A DNA stretch of 56,485 bases from a virus (IMGVR_UViG_3300011440_000004:1-56485), one strand, 5' to 3'; shown: positions 6,537-16,073, numbered from the stretch's first letter. Translations and numbers: made by a program. The notes: a model not told the origin generated them from the sequence alone.

Positions 6537-7331
6537 TTACCGGTCCTGACGCTCCCGCCAGGCGTCCATCGCGGCGGTGGTGAGCGACGACGGTGGCTCG
6601 CCGACGATGCGGTGCCGCTCGATGAACCGCACCACCTCCAGCTCCTCGGTGAGCAGGATCGTGCCCGAGGCGGCGTCGTAGACGGGCAGCGCCTTGTCGA
6701 CGTACTCGCCGTCGAGACCTTGCAGTTCGAGACCGACCTCGCGCATCACCGTCCAGCGCGGGTCGCCTTGCGATTCGATCGAGGGGAAGTACACGAGGTT
6801 CTCGGACACGTCAACTCCTGGGATTGGGTCGGGCGGTGGCGGCAGCGGTGGCGGGAGACGATCGGCGACGCGCGTCGTGTTGTGGAACATGTCGAACGTC
6901 GTGACGAAGTGGAAGTAGTCGGCCCACGATTCTCCCATGCCGGCGCCGGCGCCGTTCTGCGTGCGCCACCATGCGCCGTGGGCGTCGGTCAGGGCCTCGG
7001 TGCGGCCGGCGCGCCAGATGCGGTCGCCGAGATAGTCGTGGATCGAGCAGACGCCGAGCTCGCGCGAGTGGTCAATGACCCACCGCGATATCTCCGGTCC
7101 GGCGCCGGCCGGGTAACGCCAGTCCCACGCCGCGCCCCACGAGTGCTCGGATTGGGTGACGCCCTGGCGGACGGTGCGGTCACCCTCGCAGCCGAGGTCC
7201 TGACCGCCGGGCCACCGGCCGACGATGTAGTCGCGCAACGCCCGCAGGTTCGGCGAGCACGCCTCGTACGGCGGCTGATCGAACGGCAGACCGGACCGGA
7301 CCCAATCAAAGAACTGCGGCTGCACCGTCAC
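6537..7331 (-). CDS. Endolysin, M15-type peptidase domain
   Basis: A 264-residue protein. SEHSWGAAWDW (about residues 61-71) is the SxHxxGxAxD zinc motif of D-Ala-D-Ala carboxypeptidase/VanY-type M15 enzymes, and YFHFV around residue 140 supplies the later His. The enzyme should cleave peptide cross-links in host peptidoglycan. Residues about 160-175 are a proline-rich linker (PPPLPPPPDPIP), followed by a C-terminal domain likely used for wall binding or attachment (VSENLVYFPSIE..VVRFIERHRI). The gene follows the tail-tip genes and precedes membrane proteins, the usual lysis cassette position. Confidence 0.75.
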   Translation of the reverse strand: MTVQPQFFDWVRSGLPFDQPPYEACSPNLRALRDYIVGRWPGGQDLGCEGDRTVRQGVTQSEHSWGAAWDWRYPAGAGPEISRWVIDHSRELGVCSIHDYLGDRIWRAGRTEALTDAHGAWWRTQNGAGAGMGESWADYFHFVTTFDMFHNTTRVADRLPPPLPPPPDPIPGVDVSENLVYFPSIESQGDPRWTVMREVGLELQGLDGEYVDKALPVYDAASGTILLTEELEVVRFIERHRIVGEPPSSLTTAAMDAWRERQDR

Positions 7332-7377
7332 GGCGTCGACGCTACACGCGAGACGTCACGGCGATCGCCGCACGACG

Positions 7378-9015
7378 TCAATCGAAGTAGTCGGTCCACG
7401 TGAAGATGTCGGCGGGTGTGGGTTCGCCGCGCAGCATCACGATGCCGACGATCTGCCAGCCGTTGCCCGGCAGGGCGAGCGCGTCGACAGCGGGGCGCAA
7501 CGCGATGCCGACCGCGACGAACGGCACCGTGCCGAGGTTGACGGTGACGTCGAACGTCGGGTCGGCGTCGGTGGTGCGTTCGATCGAGCGCCACTGCACC
7601 CGCGACTGGAGGCCGGCGCCGCCGAACCCGCCCTCGTTCTGGAACACCTCGACCCAGTCTTCGGTGACGTCGCCGGTGCCGGTCGAGTTGTCGTGGGCGA
7701 TGATCGACACGAACCGGGCACGGTCCGACACCGCCGTCGGCAGCTGATGCACGATGTCGGCGGGGGCGGTGACGTCGCCGGATTGGGTGTTCGCCGCGGC
7801 GTCCATCGCGGTTGTGTCGTCGACGCCGCGCCACACGGCCGCGGTGTAGATGGCGTAACGCTCCGACCCGCCGGTCGCGCTCACCCACGACGCCGGCACC
7901 GAGATGGGAGGGAGCGCCTCGCCGGCGCCGAGACGTTTGCCCCACACGGCGAGCCCGACATCGACGGCGCCGTGCTCGTTGAACACCGACCCGAGCAGCG
8001 TGAACCCCGACGGCGTCGCCGGCACGGTGGTGTCGGTGGGGCGGCCCGACAGGGCGATGATGGCGTAGTCGTCGGCGAGCGCGGTGAACGTCGAGTCGTC
8101 GACGGACAGGTTGCCCGAGACGTTGGCCTGGACGGCGAGCGGGGCGCAGACCGTTTGGACGGCGAACGGCTCGTGCGCGCGCGGCGACAACACGTTGACC
8201 GTGCCGAACGACGTGGGCCACTCGGTGTCGAGCAGCGCTCCGTCGCCGAAGACAGGGTCGTCGCTGGCCACCGCGTGATGGCGGCCGAGCAACTCCGAGA
8301 AGTAGGTGAGGCCGCCGTGCGCGGCGTCGATGGTGAGCGTGGCGAGACCGGCCGAGTCGGTGAGCGGCTTGTCGTAGTGCGCTACGAGCGACGCGATCGC
8401 AGGTAGGCCGTTGTGTCGCAGAGCCGAGAACACCGTGGTGGCGACGAGCCGCGCCCGGACGTTGAGCGAACCAAAGAACCATCGAAAGAACCGGTTGTTG
8501 GGGTTGGCCATGCCGCCACCCTCGGGCTCGTCGGTGAGGGCGCCACTGTTGATCCGGGCTTGGATGTCGACGAACAGATCGGGCCGGCCGCCACCGGTGC
8601 CTTCGGCGAGGGACAGCCGGAAGTGCGATGAGTCGTCGAACGTGCCGAGCTCGTCGCCGGGATTGAACACGCCGGGCGTGCCGAACAGCTCACCCTCGAC
8701 GTACGGGTGTTGCCCGAAGTACACCATGATCGTCATGGGCGACGCGCTGAGCGTGCCGCCGAGGTCGGCCCATCCGAGACCGAGCGCACCGGTGACGTCG
8801 GCGAGCTCGGCCTCGTACGCCCACCCATCCCAGTAGAACACGACGTCGCCCTGGCCGACCGGCGACGCCAGAGCGCGGGTGATGGCCAGGTCCCACCCGG
8901 AGCCGGCCGACCCCTCGTTCGCGATGACCGAGGCGACACCATCCCAGTTGCGGGTGTCGTAGAGCAGAACGGGCGGGTCGACGATCGGCTGCGGCGGCTG
9001 GCGACTGTTGGGCAT
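7378..9015 (-). CDS. Minor tail / receptor-region protein
   Basis: A 545-residue beta-rich protein starting MPNSRQPPQPIVDPPV. The N-terminal third contains VVFYWDGWAYEAELADVTG and LGWADLGGTLSASPMTIMV; the C-terminal half has repeated Thr/Ser/Gly-rich beta segments of the kind seen in phage adhesins (SGFTLLGSVFNEHGAVDVGLAVW). It is the last tail gene before the endolysin, a position often held by receptor-binding proteins. ATG at 9015 overlaps the upstream stop (TGATG). No enzymatic motif seen. Confidence 0.6.
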   Translation of the reverse strand: MPNSRQPPQPIVDPPVLLYDTRNWDGVASVIANEGSAGSGWDLAITRALASPVGQGDVVFYWDGWAYEAELADVTGALGLGWADLGGTLSASPMTIMVYFGQHPYVEGELFGTPGVFNPGDELGTFDDSSHFRLSLAEGTGGGRPDLFVDIQARINSGALTDEPEGGGMANPNNRFFRWFFGSLNVRARLVATTVFSALRHNGLPAIASLVAHYDKPLTDSAGLATLTIDAAHGGLTYFSELLGRHHAVASDDPVFGDGALLDTEWPTSFGTVNVLSPRAHEPFAVQTVCAPLAVQANVSGNLSVDDSTFTALADDYAIIALSGRPTDTTVPATPSGFTLLGSVFNEHGAVDVGLAVWGKRLGAGEALPPISVPASWVSATGGSERYAIYTAAVWRGVDDTTAMDAAANTQSGDVTAPADIVHQLPTAVSDRARFVSIIAHDNSTGTGDVTEDWVEVFQNEGGFGGAGLQSRVQWRSIERTTDADPTFDVTVNLGTVPFVAVGIALRPAVDALALPGNGWQIVGIVMLRGEPTPADIFTWTDYFD

Positions 9016-9539
9016 CAGGGGCGAAGAGCGATGTGCAGGCCGTGGGCGGCGCCGGTGTCGATGTTGGTGATGTTGATGTTGAGCAGGTCGTCGAGGACGC
9101 TGGAGAACGACGGCGTCAGCGTGATTACTTGCAGCTGCGTCGCGGCGCACGTGATGGTGTCGACGGTCGTGCCGTTCTCGGTGATGTTGAACACGATGGC
9201 GGCCGACGCCTGCGTCATCACGACGACGACTTCGGTGAACGTCTCGGGGCCGTCGAGCGGCCACGCGACGAACAGGCCGGTGGCGTTGACGAGCCCGGGC
9301 CAGTCCCATCGGGGCAGATCAATCCCACCGCCACCGCTCGGCGGGTTCGGGAAGTCGATCGCGGTCGGGGCGTGGATCGGGTTGTACGGCACCACCGGCA
9401 CCGACGACGGCACCGACGCACCGTTACCGGACGCCGAGACCGGCACCGACCCGGGGACGCCGCCCATGACGCCGGCCGACAGTGTGCGCAACCGTTCGGT
9501 GTCACGAGGGCGCAGCGCGGGCCGGCGACGCTCGGTCAT
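9015..9539 (-). CDS. Minor tail protein
   Basis: A 174-residue protein: basic N-terminus (MTERRRPALRPRDTERLR), Pro/Ser-rich linker with SVPVVPYNP and a Gly patch, then a beta-rich C-terminal domain (ETFTEVVVVMTQASAAIVFNI). Start and stop overlap both neighbours, so it is part of the tail-tip translation chain. The domain may join the tip to the larger adhesin downstream. Family not recognised. Confidence 0.55.
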   Translation of the reverse strand: MTERRRPALRPRDTERLRTLSAGVMGGVPGSVPVSASGNGASVPSSVPVVPYNPIHAPTAIDFPNPPSGGGGIDLPRWDWPGLVNATGLFVAWPLDGPETFTEVVVVMTQASAAIVFNITENGTTVDTITCAATQLQVITLTPSFSSVLDDLLNINITNIDTGAAHGLHIALRP

Positions 9540-11161
9540 CCCGGCCGCCGATTGAAGTCGACGACGAACAGCGGGTCGCCTTCGGGGTTCTCCAACGACA
9601 ACGCGACGGCACGGTACGACGTCGGGGTGCCGGCCCGGTTCGGGACGGTGGCGAACTCGCCGACGAGCACGTCGACGAACGGGATGTCGGCGCCGAGCGG
9701 TTCGATCTGCGCGGTGGCCGATTCGTCGTTCGACCCGACCTCGTCGAGCGCAGCCTCACCTTTGCGGGCGGCCTCGTCGACCGATGATGCGTCGACCGTG
9801 AGGTAGCCCTCGTGCAACCCGTTGGCGGTGATCGACGCCGCGTCGTCGACGAGGGTGTACGAGCCGGGGTAGCGCACGAGCAGACTGTTGCGGATCGGGT
9901 GCGCGTCGACGTGATGCAGCTCGGCGATGTTGCCTGGGGTGTCGTCGTCGGGGGCGGCGAAGTAGGTGACGCCCGAGCTCGTCGTCAAGCCGCCTTTGTT
10001 CCACATGTCGAGACGGAATACGTCGCCCGCCATGCGCCAGTCGATCCACCCCTCACGCTCCAGTTGCTGCACGACCCGCAACAGGCTGTCGCCCATCGGC
10101 ACCGACAGCAGCGGGATCGTCGCCCATGCGACCGACGCGGTGTCGTTGACGTCGTCGAACCCTTCGGCGAGACCGCCGAGCACGCCACGCGTCGCGCCCT
10201 CGGCGCGCAACACACCGATGATCTGCCCGGCGGTCCATCCGGGTTCGACGGTCGGGTAGGCGAGCGTCAACCACGAGTCGTCCGACACGAGCAGCACGGT
10301 GTCGGGCAGACCACCGGCGTCCATCGTGAACATCGCGAACAGCAGACCGGCCGGGTTGGGGTTGATGCCGTCGCCGGGCAGGTTCTCGACCTTGGCGGCG
10401 AACACGTGGTCGCCTGTCGACAGTTCGACCTCGTAGCGTTGCTTGTCACGCCAGCACGCCGGGTTGGTGGTGTCGGCTTTGATCGGGGTGCCGTCGAGAT
10501 ACAGCGTGTAGAAGTTGTCGGCGGTGACCTCGATGGCGACGAGCACCGGCCCAGCCGCGTTGTAGGTGCGCCGGAAGTAGCACACGCCCTCGTCGTCGGT
10601 GCCGTCACCCCATATCCACTCAGCGGTCGGCACCGACCAGTTCGCCGGAGCCGGCACCGTGTTACCGAACGCGTCGTACGAGAACCGGTCAGGGTTGAAC
10701 GTGCCCTGCTCGCCGTGCGACGTCGCCGCGACCCATCCGTCGGCCTCGTTGGGATAGTCGTACGACGCGAAACTGAAGATGCGGTAGTCCGGCGCCGGCC
10801 GAGACGTCAGCGGTGCCGACGGGAACGTGACGGCGCGTTCCATGACGCACGCCCAGCCGCGCCCAGCCAACTGCACGAACAGGCCGACCTCTTCGTCGGG
10901 CGACACCGACATGGCGTCGCGGTCCTCGATCGTCCACGTGAAGATGGCGACGCCGTCGACTTTGACTTGGATGTGATGGCCTATCGGGAACGCGGCGAGA
11001 ATCGCGGCGACGGTCGTCGCCGGGTCGATCGACAACTGCCCCGACCCTGGCCCGTTGAACACCGCCTGACAGCGTTCGTCGAACACGCCGGCGACGTTGG
11101 CGGTGACGACCGACTCGGCCTGGTCGAGCAGGTCGAACGTGACGCGTGCGGTCCACGGCAT
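9536..11161 (-). CDS. Tail-tip hub-like minor tail protein
   Basis: A 541-residue protein beginning MPWTARVTFDLLDQAE. The first 100 residues resemble the beta-barrel start of tail-hub proteins (GSGQLSIDPATTVAAIL, GHHIQVKVDGVAIFTWTIEDRD). A central jelly-roll-like insert (WIWGDGTDDEGVCYFRRTY .. YTLYLDGTPIKADTT) looks carbohydrate-binding, and a C-terminal region (YFAAPDDDTPGNIAELHHVDAH) resembles Gp37-type siphovirus tail proteins. It follows the distal-tail-like gene after the tape measure. Precise family uncertain. Confidence 0.65.
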   Translation of the reverse strand: MPWTARVTFDLLDQAESVVTANVAGVFDERCQAVFNGPGSGQLSIDPATTVAAILAAFPIGHHIQVKVDGVAIFTWTIEDRDAMSVSPDEEVGLFVQLAGRGWACVMERAVTFPSAPLTSRPAPDYRIFSFASYDYPNEADGWVAATSHGEQGTFNPDRFSYDAFGNTVPAPANWSVPTAEWIWGDGTDDEGVCYFRRTYNAAGPVLVAIEVTADNFYTLYLDGTPIKADTTNPACWRDKQRYEVELSTGDHVFAAKVENLPGDGINPNPAGLLFAMFTMDAGGLPDTVLLVSDDSWLTLAYPTVEPGWTAGQIIGVLRAEGATRGVLGGLAEGFDDVNDTASVAWATIPLLSVPMGDSLLRVVQQLEREGWIDWRMAGDVFRLDMWNKGGLTTSSGVTYFAAPDDDTPGNIAELHHVDAHPIRNSLLVRYPGSYTLVDDAASITANGLHEGYLTVDASSVDEAARKGEAALDEVGSNDESATAQIEPLGADIPFVDVLVGEFATVPNRAGTPTSYRAVALSLENPEGDPLFVVDFNRRPG

Positions 11162-11667
11162 CAGTCGAACCGGCCGTCGATGGTGAGCGCGAGCACGCAG
11201 ATGCAACGCGCGACCGTCGGCACACCGCCGATGACTCGGCCGCCGCGCAGGTCACCGACCCTCAGATCGCATTGGACGTCGGCGGTGCGTGGCGTGCCGC
11301 CGCCACCGGGCCGGGCGAGCGACGCCGCGACCGACACCGCGCCGGTCACGGTTGGCTCGACGAGACCGGCCCGCAACGTCTCCAAGTTGAGTTGCAGCCC
11401 GAGCATCGCGTTGGCTTGCACGGCGCCGGCCGGGTCGAAGTGGCCGATGACGAGCAGCGGGATCAACGCCGGCGACTCGTCGTACCGCTTGCGCTTGAAC
11501 CGCACACCCGGGGTCCCGGAGACGCGCCGGTTGGCGCCGCGCTGGGCGGCGTCGACCCACAGCATCGACAGGTCGGGGGTGTCCCACGCCGGCCCCGACA
11601 GCACGATCGAGTTGACGGTGAGGATGCCGGTTCGGCCGGTGGCGGTGAGCGGGGCAGGTGTCGACAT
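11161..11667 (-). CDS. Distal-tail-like minor tail protein
   Basis: A 168-residue protein immediately after the tape measure, where distal tail (Dit-like) proteins normally lie. It has a compact beta-rich look: ILTVNSIVLSGPAWDTPDLS at the N-terminus and ARCICVLALTIDGRFD at the C-terminus, with RVSGTPGVRFKRKRY between. Its stop overlaps the next start (TGATG). The functional label rests mainly on gene order. Confidence 0.5.
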   Translation of the reverse strand: MSTPAPLTATGRTGILTVNSIVLSGPAWDTPDLSMLWVDAAQRGANRRVSGTPGVRFKRKRYDESPALIPLLVIGHFDPAGAVQANAMLGLQLNLETLRAGLVEPTVTGAVSVAASLARPGGGGTPRTADVQCDLRVGDLRGGRVIGGVPTVARCICVLALTIDGRFD

Positions 11668-11676
11668 CGGGCCTCG

Positions 11677-14600
11677 TTACGAGTAGAGCAGTTCGATGGT
11701 GCGCAGTTCGTCGGAGATGGCGCGCGCGGTGCGCCGATCCGACTCGGATCGGCCGACATGGAAGACGTGCCCGCCCTGGCTTCGGCCGCGGGCGATGGCT
11801 TGCAGTCCTTCGATGACACCGTTGGGGAGCGGGACGACGCCCTCTTGGCGGCCGGCTTCGGAGATGATCGCGGGGACGCCGCCGACGGTCGGCGGGAACA
11901 GCGCACCCTTGGCGAGCTTCAGGAAGTTCCACGGGTTGTTCGGCAGGTTGATGTCGACGGGGCCGGGCAGGTCGATCTTGTTCGGCGTCGACTTGTTGAG
12001 CACGTCGACGAACCCTGACCACACGTCGGCGAACACCTGCAGCAGTGCGCCGGTGAGGTCGACGGCGAGCGCGCCGACGTTGGTGAGGCCGTCGATGAAC
12101 CCGTCGAGGATGGCTTTGCCGATGTCGAGACCCAACGTGGCGAGGTCGGCGAGCAGGCCGACGACGCGGCCGGGCAGTTTGCGGATGGCGTCGACGACGT
12201 CGTCGATGACGTCGCCGGCGATGCGCGACAGGACGCGGAACGTGTCGCCGCCGAGGCCGGCGAGCACGGCGGCGAGACCGATGAACGCGCCGGGAATCTC
12301 GGTGATGAGACGCGTGAAGGTGGCCACGATGTCGGTGATGAACTGGCCGAGCGCGCCGAGCACGAGACCGGGCAGCCCGAGGAAGAACCCGACGATGGCG
12401 TTGATGAGGTCGGGGATGATCGAGTTGCCGACGAGGGTGTTGAACAGTCCGGTGAACAGCCCGACGATGGTCTCGACGAACGTCGCGATGGCGGTGATGA
12501 CCGGCACAAGCGCCTCGGTCAAGAACGCGAGCGCCTGCGCGATGGCGAGGATGATCGGCGCCAGACCGGCGTCGACGATCAGACCGATGAGCTGCGCGAG
12601 CGGCACGAGCAGCGGGGCGATCGCGGCGAGGAGGTCGGCGAGCGCGACGGCGATCGGCAACAGGGCGTCGAGCAGGTCGGGCAGCACCGGCAGCAGCTCG
12701 TCGAGAATCTCGGCGGCGAGGTTGACGATGACGTCGACGACCGGGGCGAGCGCCTCGATGAGACGCACCACGACCGGGGCGAGTTTCGAGATGACGGCCG
12801 ACAGTTGACCGACGAGCTTGCCGGCGAGCAGCGCGATCGGGGGCACCAACTTCAGCAGCACCGGCGCGAGCTGCTTGAGCAGGTTGGCGATGACGGGCAG
12901 CACCGCGGCGAGGATGTCGCCGATCGCGGTCGCCAATGCGACGACGGCGGGGGCGAGGTCGATGAGGGCGTCGGCGAGCACGCCGGCGAGCAGCGTCGCC
13001 AGCTGCCCGACGAACGGCAAGATGTCGGCGATGGCGCCGGCGATGATCGGCAGCACCGTCGCCAGGGCGCCGCCGAGAACGCCGGCGAGGTCCGCGACGA
13101 CGGGCAGCAGCTCGGCGAACAGGTTGGCGATGATCGGCAGAATGTCGGCGAACGTGCCGGCGAGGGTCTCGGCGATGGAGCCGATGATCGGGGCGAGCTC
13201 GGTGAGCAGCCCACCGAACGTCGACACGGTGTCTGACAGGGCGCCGCCGAGCACGTCGACGATCGTCGCGATGACCGGCGCGAGGGCCTCGACGAGCCCA
13301 CCGAAGATCGTGCCGATGGTCGCGAGGGTCGGCGCGATCGCGGCGATGAGCCCGCCGATGGTCGGCCCGATCGTCGAGAACAGACCGACGACGGTCTCGA
13401 CGACGGGGCCGACAATGCCGATGAGCGACGAGATGAGCGGGGCGAGCTGCCCGAAGGCGTTGGTGACGACCGGCAGGATGTCGACGAGCGACGCCATCAG
13501 CGTCTCGCCGAGACCGGACACGAGCGGCATGATCTGCCCGAGCAGGTCGACGACGATCGGCAGGGCCTGCGCGAGTATCCCGGCGAACGCCTCGGCGACC
13601 GTGAGGATGATCGGCGCGAGCGTGGCGAAGATGTCGGTGATGGTCTGCACCCGCCCGGTCAGCAGATCACCGAGCAGCGCGGCGACGGTCGCGATGGTCG
13701 GCGCGAGTTCGGTGAACAGGTCGGCGATGATGGTCAGCCCGCCAGCGAGGAACCCGCCGAGTGCGGCACCGAGCTCGGCGAGGATCGGACCGATGGTCTC
13801 GAACACGGTGGCGATGACCGGGCCGACCTCGGCGAAGATGGTCGACAACACGCCGAGCAGCTGCCCCAGGATCGGCGCGGCGATGGCGACGACGTCGGTC
13901 AGTACGCCGGCGACGATGTCGATGATGCCGCCGATGACCGGCGCGAGCGATTCGACGAACACCCCGAACTGGAGGGCGAGGGCCTGCAGTTGTGGGGCGA
14001 CGGCGGCGATGATGCCGGCGAGCGGTGCGAGCAGGTCGGCGAACCCGCCTGCCAATGTGTCGAGCACGGGCCCGAGCGACGTCAACAGGGTCGACCCGAC
14101 GGTCGCGATGACGTCGATGACCGGGGCGATGGCGGCGACGATCGCGCCGATCGCGGTGGCGACGGGGCCGGCGAACGCGGTGATGAGCGCGCCGGCGAGC
14201 TCCAGCAGCGGCAGAGCGGCGGCGACGACGTCGACGAACACCGGTGCGAGCGCCGACACCACCGGCAGGATCGCGGAGATGGCGACGGTGACGGCGTCGA
14301 CGAGCGGGCCGACCAATGACGCGAGCGGCGCGAGCGCCGGGGCGAGGGCGTCGGCGAGACCGCCGATGGCGGGCACGATGGTGTCGTTGATCGCGGAGAC
14401 GAACTCCAACGCGATCGGCACGAGCGCCTGGCCGACGTCGGCTTTCAGGTTGGCGAACGACGCGGCGAGAATCTTGAGCTGGTTGGGCAGCGAGATGCCG
14501 GCGGTGCGGGCGAAGTCGCCCTGCGCCAGATTGGTTTGCTCCAGGATCAGCGCGTACGCGGCCTGAGCCTTCTGCGCGGCGTCGAGAGCGGCGGGCATCT

Positions 14601-15321
14601 TGCCTTCGAGGACCTCGGCGAGACCGGCGTTGGCCTGCTCCAGATCGAACGCGGCGCGGCGTGCCTGCTCGGAGTCGGGGCCGAACTCGCGAGTCGCTTT
14701 GTTGTGCGCCTGCTGCAACCGGTTGATCTTCTCGGTGGCCTTGGCCAGGTCCTCTTGGGCGACGGTCGACGTGACGAGTCCGAGCTCCAACGCCTTCGCG
14801 CGCAGGGTGGCCTCGTTGAGGTTGACACCGAACCGCTTGAGTGGTTCGGTCTCGCCGACCAGGCCCGACCGGATGGCCTCCAACGCCTCGTCGATCGACA
14901 CGTTGTTGAACGACCCGAGGTCGGCGCCGAGCTCGACGAGCGCGGTCGACATGCCGGCGGCGGCCTGCTCGCCGATGCCGACCGATCGCAGCAGGTTCCC
15001 GAGGGTGCCGGCGAAGCCGAGGGCCTGGGCTTGCGCGATGCCGAGCGACGCACCGGCGGTCTCGGCGAACTGCTTGACATGCTCGCCGGCCTGGCCGAAC
15101 ACGATGCCGACCTTTGACGACGCCTCGCCGAGGTCGGATGCTTCGGAGATGGCGCCCGAGATGAACTTGGCGACGCCCGCGGCGGCGAACGCGGTGCCGA
15201 ACGCAAACGCGGCCTTCTTGGCGAGCCCGCCCATGGCCGAGGTGACGTCACGCTCGGCGTCTTTACCGAACCCCTTGGCATCCGGGCGCAGCTCAATCTC
15301 GGCCTTGCCGACGATTGCCAT
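11677..15321 (-). CDS. Tape measure protein
   Basis: At 1,214 residues this is the longest product. The N-terminus (MAIVGKAEIELRPDAKGFGKDA) and the segment ALEAIRSGLVGETEPLKRFGVNLNE (about 145-169) are standard tape-measure features. From about residue 280 to 1000 it is an almost uninterrupted hydrophobic helical array of phrases such as LAPVIATIVDVLGGALSD, and the C-terminus carries a short charged tail. By the usual rule of about 0.15 nm per residue the tail should be near 180 nm. It follows the two tail-assembly chaperone frames. Its internal similarity also produces long but meaningless plus-strand frames. Confidence 0.95.
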   Translation of the reverse strand: MAIVGKAEIELRPDAKGFGKDAERDVTSAMGGLAKKAAFAFGTAFAAAGVAKFISGAISEASDLGEASSKVGIVFGQAGEHVKQFAETAGASLGIAQAQALGFAGTLGNLLRSVGIGEQAAAGMSTALVELGADLGSFNNVSIDEALEAIRSGLVGETEPLKRFGVNLNEATLRAKALELGLVTSTVAQEDLAKATEKINRLQQAHNKATREFGPDSEQARRAAFDLEQANAGLAEVLEGKMPAALDAAQKAQAAYALILEQTNLAQGDFARTAGISLPNQLKILAASFANLKADVGQALVPIALEFVSAINDTIVPAIGGLADALAPALAPLASLVGPLVDAVTVAISAILPVVSALAPVFVDVVAAALPLLELAGALITAFAGPVATAIGAIVAAIAPVIDVIATVGSTLLTSLGPVLDTLAGGFADLLAPLAGIIAAVAPQLQALALQFGVFVESLAPVIGGIIDIVAGVLTDVVAIAAPILGQLLGVLSTIFAEVGPVIATVFETIGPILAELGAALGGFLAGGLTIIADLFTELAPTIATVAALLGDLLTGRVQTITDIFATLAPIILTVAEAFAGILAQALPIVVDLLGQIMPLVSGLGETLMASLVDILPVVTNAFGQLAPLISSLIGIVGPVVETVVGLFSTIGPTIGGLIAAIAPTLATIGTIFGGLVEALAPVIATIVDVLGGALSDTVSTFGGLLTELAPIIGSIAETLAGTFADILPIIANLFAELLPVVADLAGVLGGALATVLPIIAGAIADILPFVGQLATLLAGVLADALIDLAPAVVALATAIGDILAAVLPVIANLLKQLAPVLLKLVPPIALLAGKLVGQLSAVISKLAPVVVRLIEALAPVVDVIVNLAAEILDELLPVLPDLLDALLPIAVALADLLAAIAPLLVPLAQLIGLIVDAGLAPIILAIAQALAFLTEALVPVITAIATFVETIVGLFTGLFNTLVGNSIIPDLINAIVGFFLGLPGLVLGALGQFITDIVATFTRLITEIPGAFIGLAAVLAGLGGDTFRVLSRIAGDVIDDVVDAIRKLPGRVVGLLADLATLGLDIGKAILDGFIDGLTNVGALAVDLTGALLQVFADVWSGFVDVLNKSTPNKIDLPGPVDINLPNNPWNFLKLAKGALFPPTVGGVPAIISEAGRQEGVVPLPNGVIEGLQAIARGRSQGGHVFHVGRSESDRRTARAISDELRTIELLYS

Positions 15322-15330
15322 GCGCGCAGG

Positions 15331-15672
15331 CTAATCCACGCCCGTCGGCGCGGTGCGGGGTGGTCGCACCATCGCCGGGCCGGCCGGCGCGTACCGTCGT
15401 TCCATCTCGGCGAGGTTCGCCTCGTCGTCGGGTGTCATACCCCAGTCGGCTTCGGTCAGCCAGAACGGTTGGCGGATGTGCTTGGTGATCCGGTCGACCG
15501 CACCGTCACCGTACGCGGCGCAGGCGTGCACGAGGATGAGGTCGATGGCGTCACACGCGGGCCACTCGCCGAGCGGTCGCAGACCGAGCACGAGATGGCG
15601 GCCGCGGATGAACGAGGCGTAAGCCGTAGCCCACCACCACAGGTGACCTACGGCGTGGTAGGGCGCGCCGTG
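15331..15672 (-). CDS. Tail assembly chaperone, second (T) frame reached by -1 shift
   Basis: The -1 frame relative to the upstream G gene is open from 15672, just after a TGA at 15675-15673, through the G stop (15648) to 15331. It encodes VGHLWWWATAYASFIRGRHL, then GEWPACDAIDLILVH and a charged C-terminus, coding-like throughout and absent of a well-placed start. This is the usual G/GT arrangement: some ribosomes shift and make a longer fusion (15331-16058) that helps wrap the tape measure. A separate start at GTG 15591 is the alternative. Confidence 0.65.
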   Translation of the reverse strand, partial: HGAPYHAVGHLWWWATAYASFIRGRHLVLGLRPLGEWPACDAIDLILVHACAAYGDGAVDRITKHIRQPFWLTEADWGMTPDDEANLAEMERRYAPAGPAMVRPPRTAPTGVD

Positions 15673-16058
15673 TCACCGTCGCCGGTCATCGCGCCGACGA
15701 GGAACAGCACCAACGCCGAGACGTAGTCACGCCCGACCGCACGATGCGGGTCTGCGAGCATCGACGCCAGCTTGGTGCGGTCCTCCTCGACGACGGCCTT
15801 GAGCAGGAACCGGGAGATGTCGACACCACCCGAGATGGTGATGTTGCCGGCGTTGTCGACACCGACGCCGGCGATCACGACGTTGAGCTCGGACCACGGC
15901 ACGGTGTGCATGAACTTGACGGTCTCGGTCCACGTCGCCGTCTTCCAGTCGAACCCCTCGTCGGAGCCGGGTGGCTTCGACTGATACCACCCCTCGAACT
16001 CGACCTCGTGCGGGTCGACGTTGGCGGGACGGGCGACGGTGATCTTGGTCTTGGCCAT
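15648..16058 (-). CDS. Tail assembly chaperone, first (G) frame
   Basis: A 136-residue protein beginning MAKTKITVARPANVDPHEVEF, with the compact mixed fold and helical C-terminus (DISRFLLKAVVEEDRTKLASM, DYVSALVLFLVGAM) typical of G-type chaperones just upstream of a tape measure. The last codons (about 15672-15648) are the window in which a -1 shift must occur. No canonical X-XXY-YYZ heptamer is present; the CGC-CCT pair, where CCT can re-pair as CCC, is the best candidate. Confidence 0.75.
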   Translation of the reverse strand: MAKTKITVARPANVDPHEVEFEGWYQSKPPGSDEGFDWKTATWTETVKFMHTVPWSELNVVIAGVGVDNAGNITISGGVDISRFLLKAVVEEDRTKLASMLADPHRAVGRDYVSALVLFLVGAMTGDGDTARPTTP

Positions 16059-16073
16059 GGTTGCGGTGTCTCC
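16059..16073 (-). promoter_or_regulatory. Start-associated ribosome-binding cassette
   Basis: Minus strand GGAGACACCGCAACC directly before ATG 16058. The first 13 bases equal those of the cassette at 42781-42792, and 12 of them (GAGACACCGCAA) occur inverted in the capsid-gene terminator loop at 32466-32477. Confidence 0.7.

Noticed and set aside
5436-7403. Long plus-strand open frame over the lysis genes
   Set aside because: Shadow of the endolysin and membrane genes, caused by GC-rich third positions; no coding features of its own.
12000-14500. Repetitive DNA that might suggest a CRISPR-like array
   Set aside because: The similarity is irregular and follows codon triplets of the hydrophobic tape-measure core; there are no constant repeats with unique spacers.
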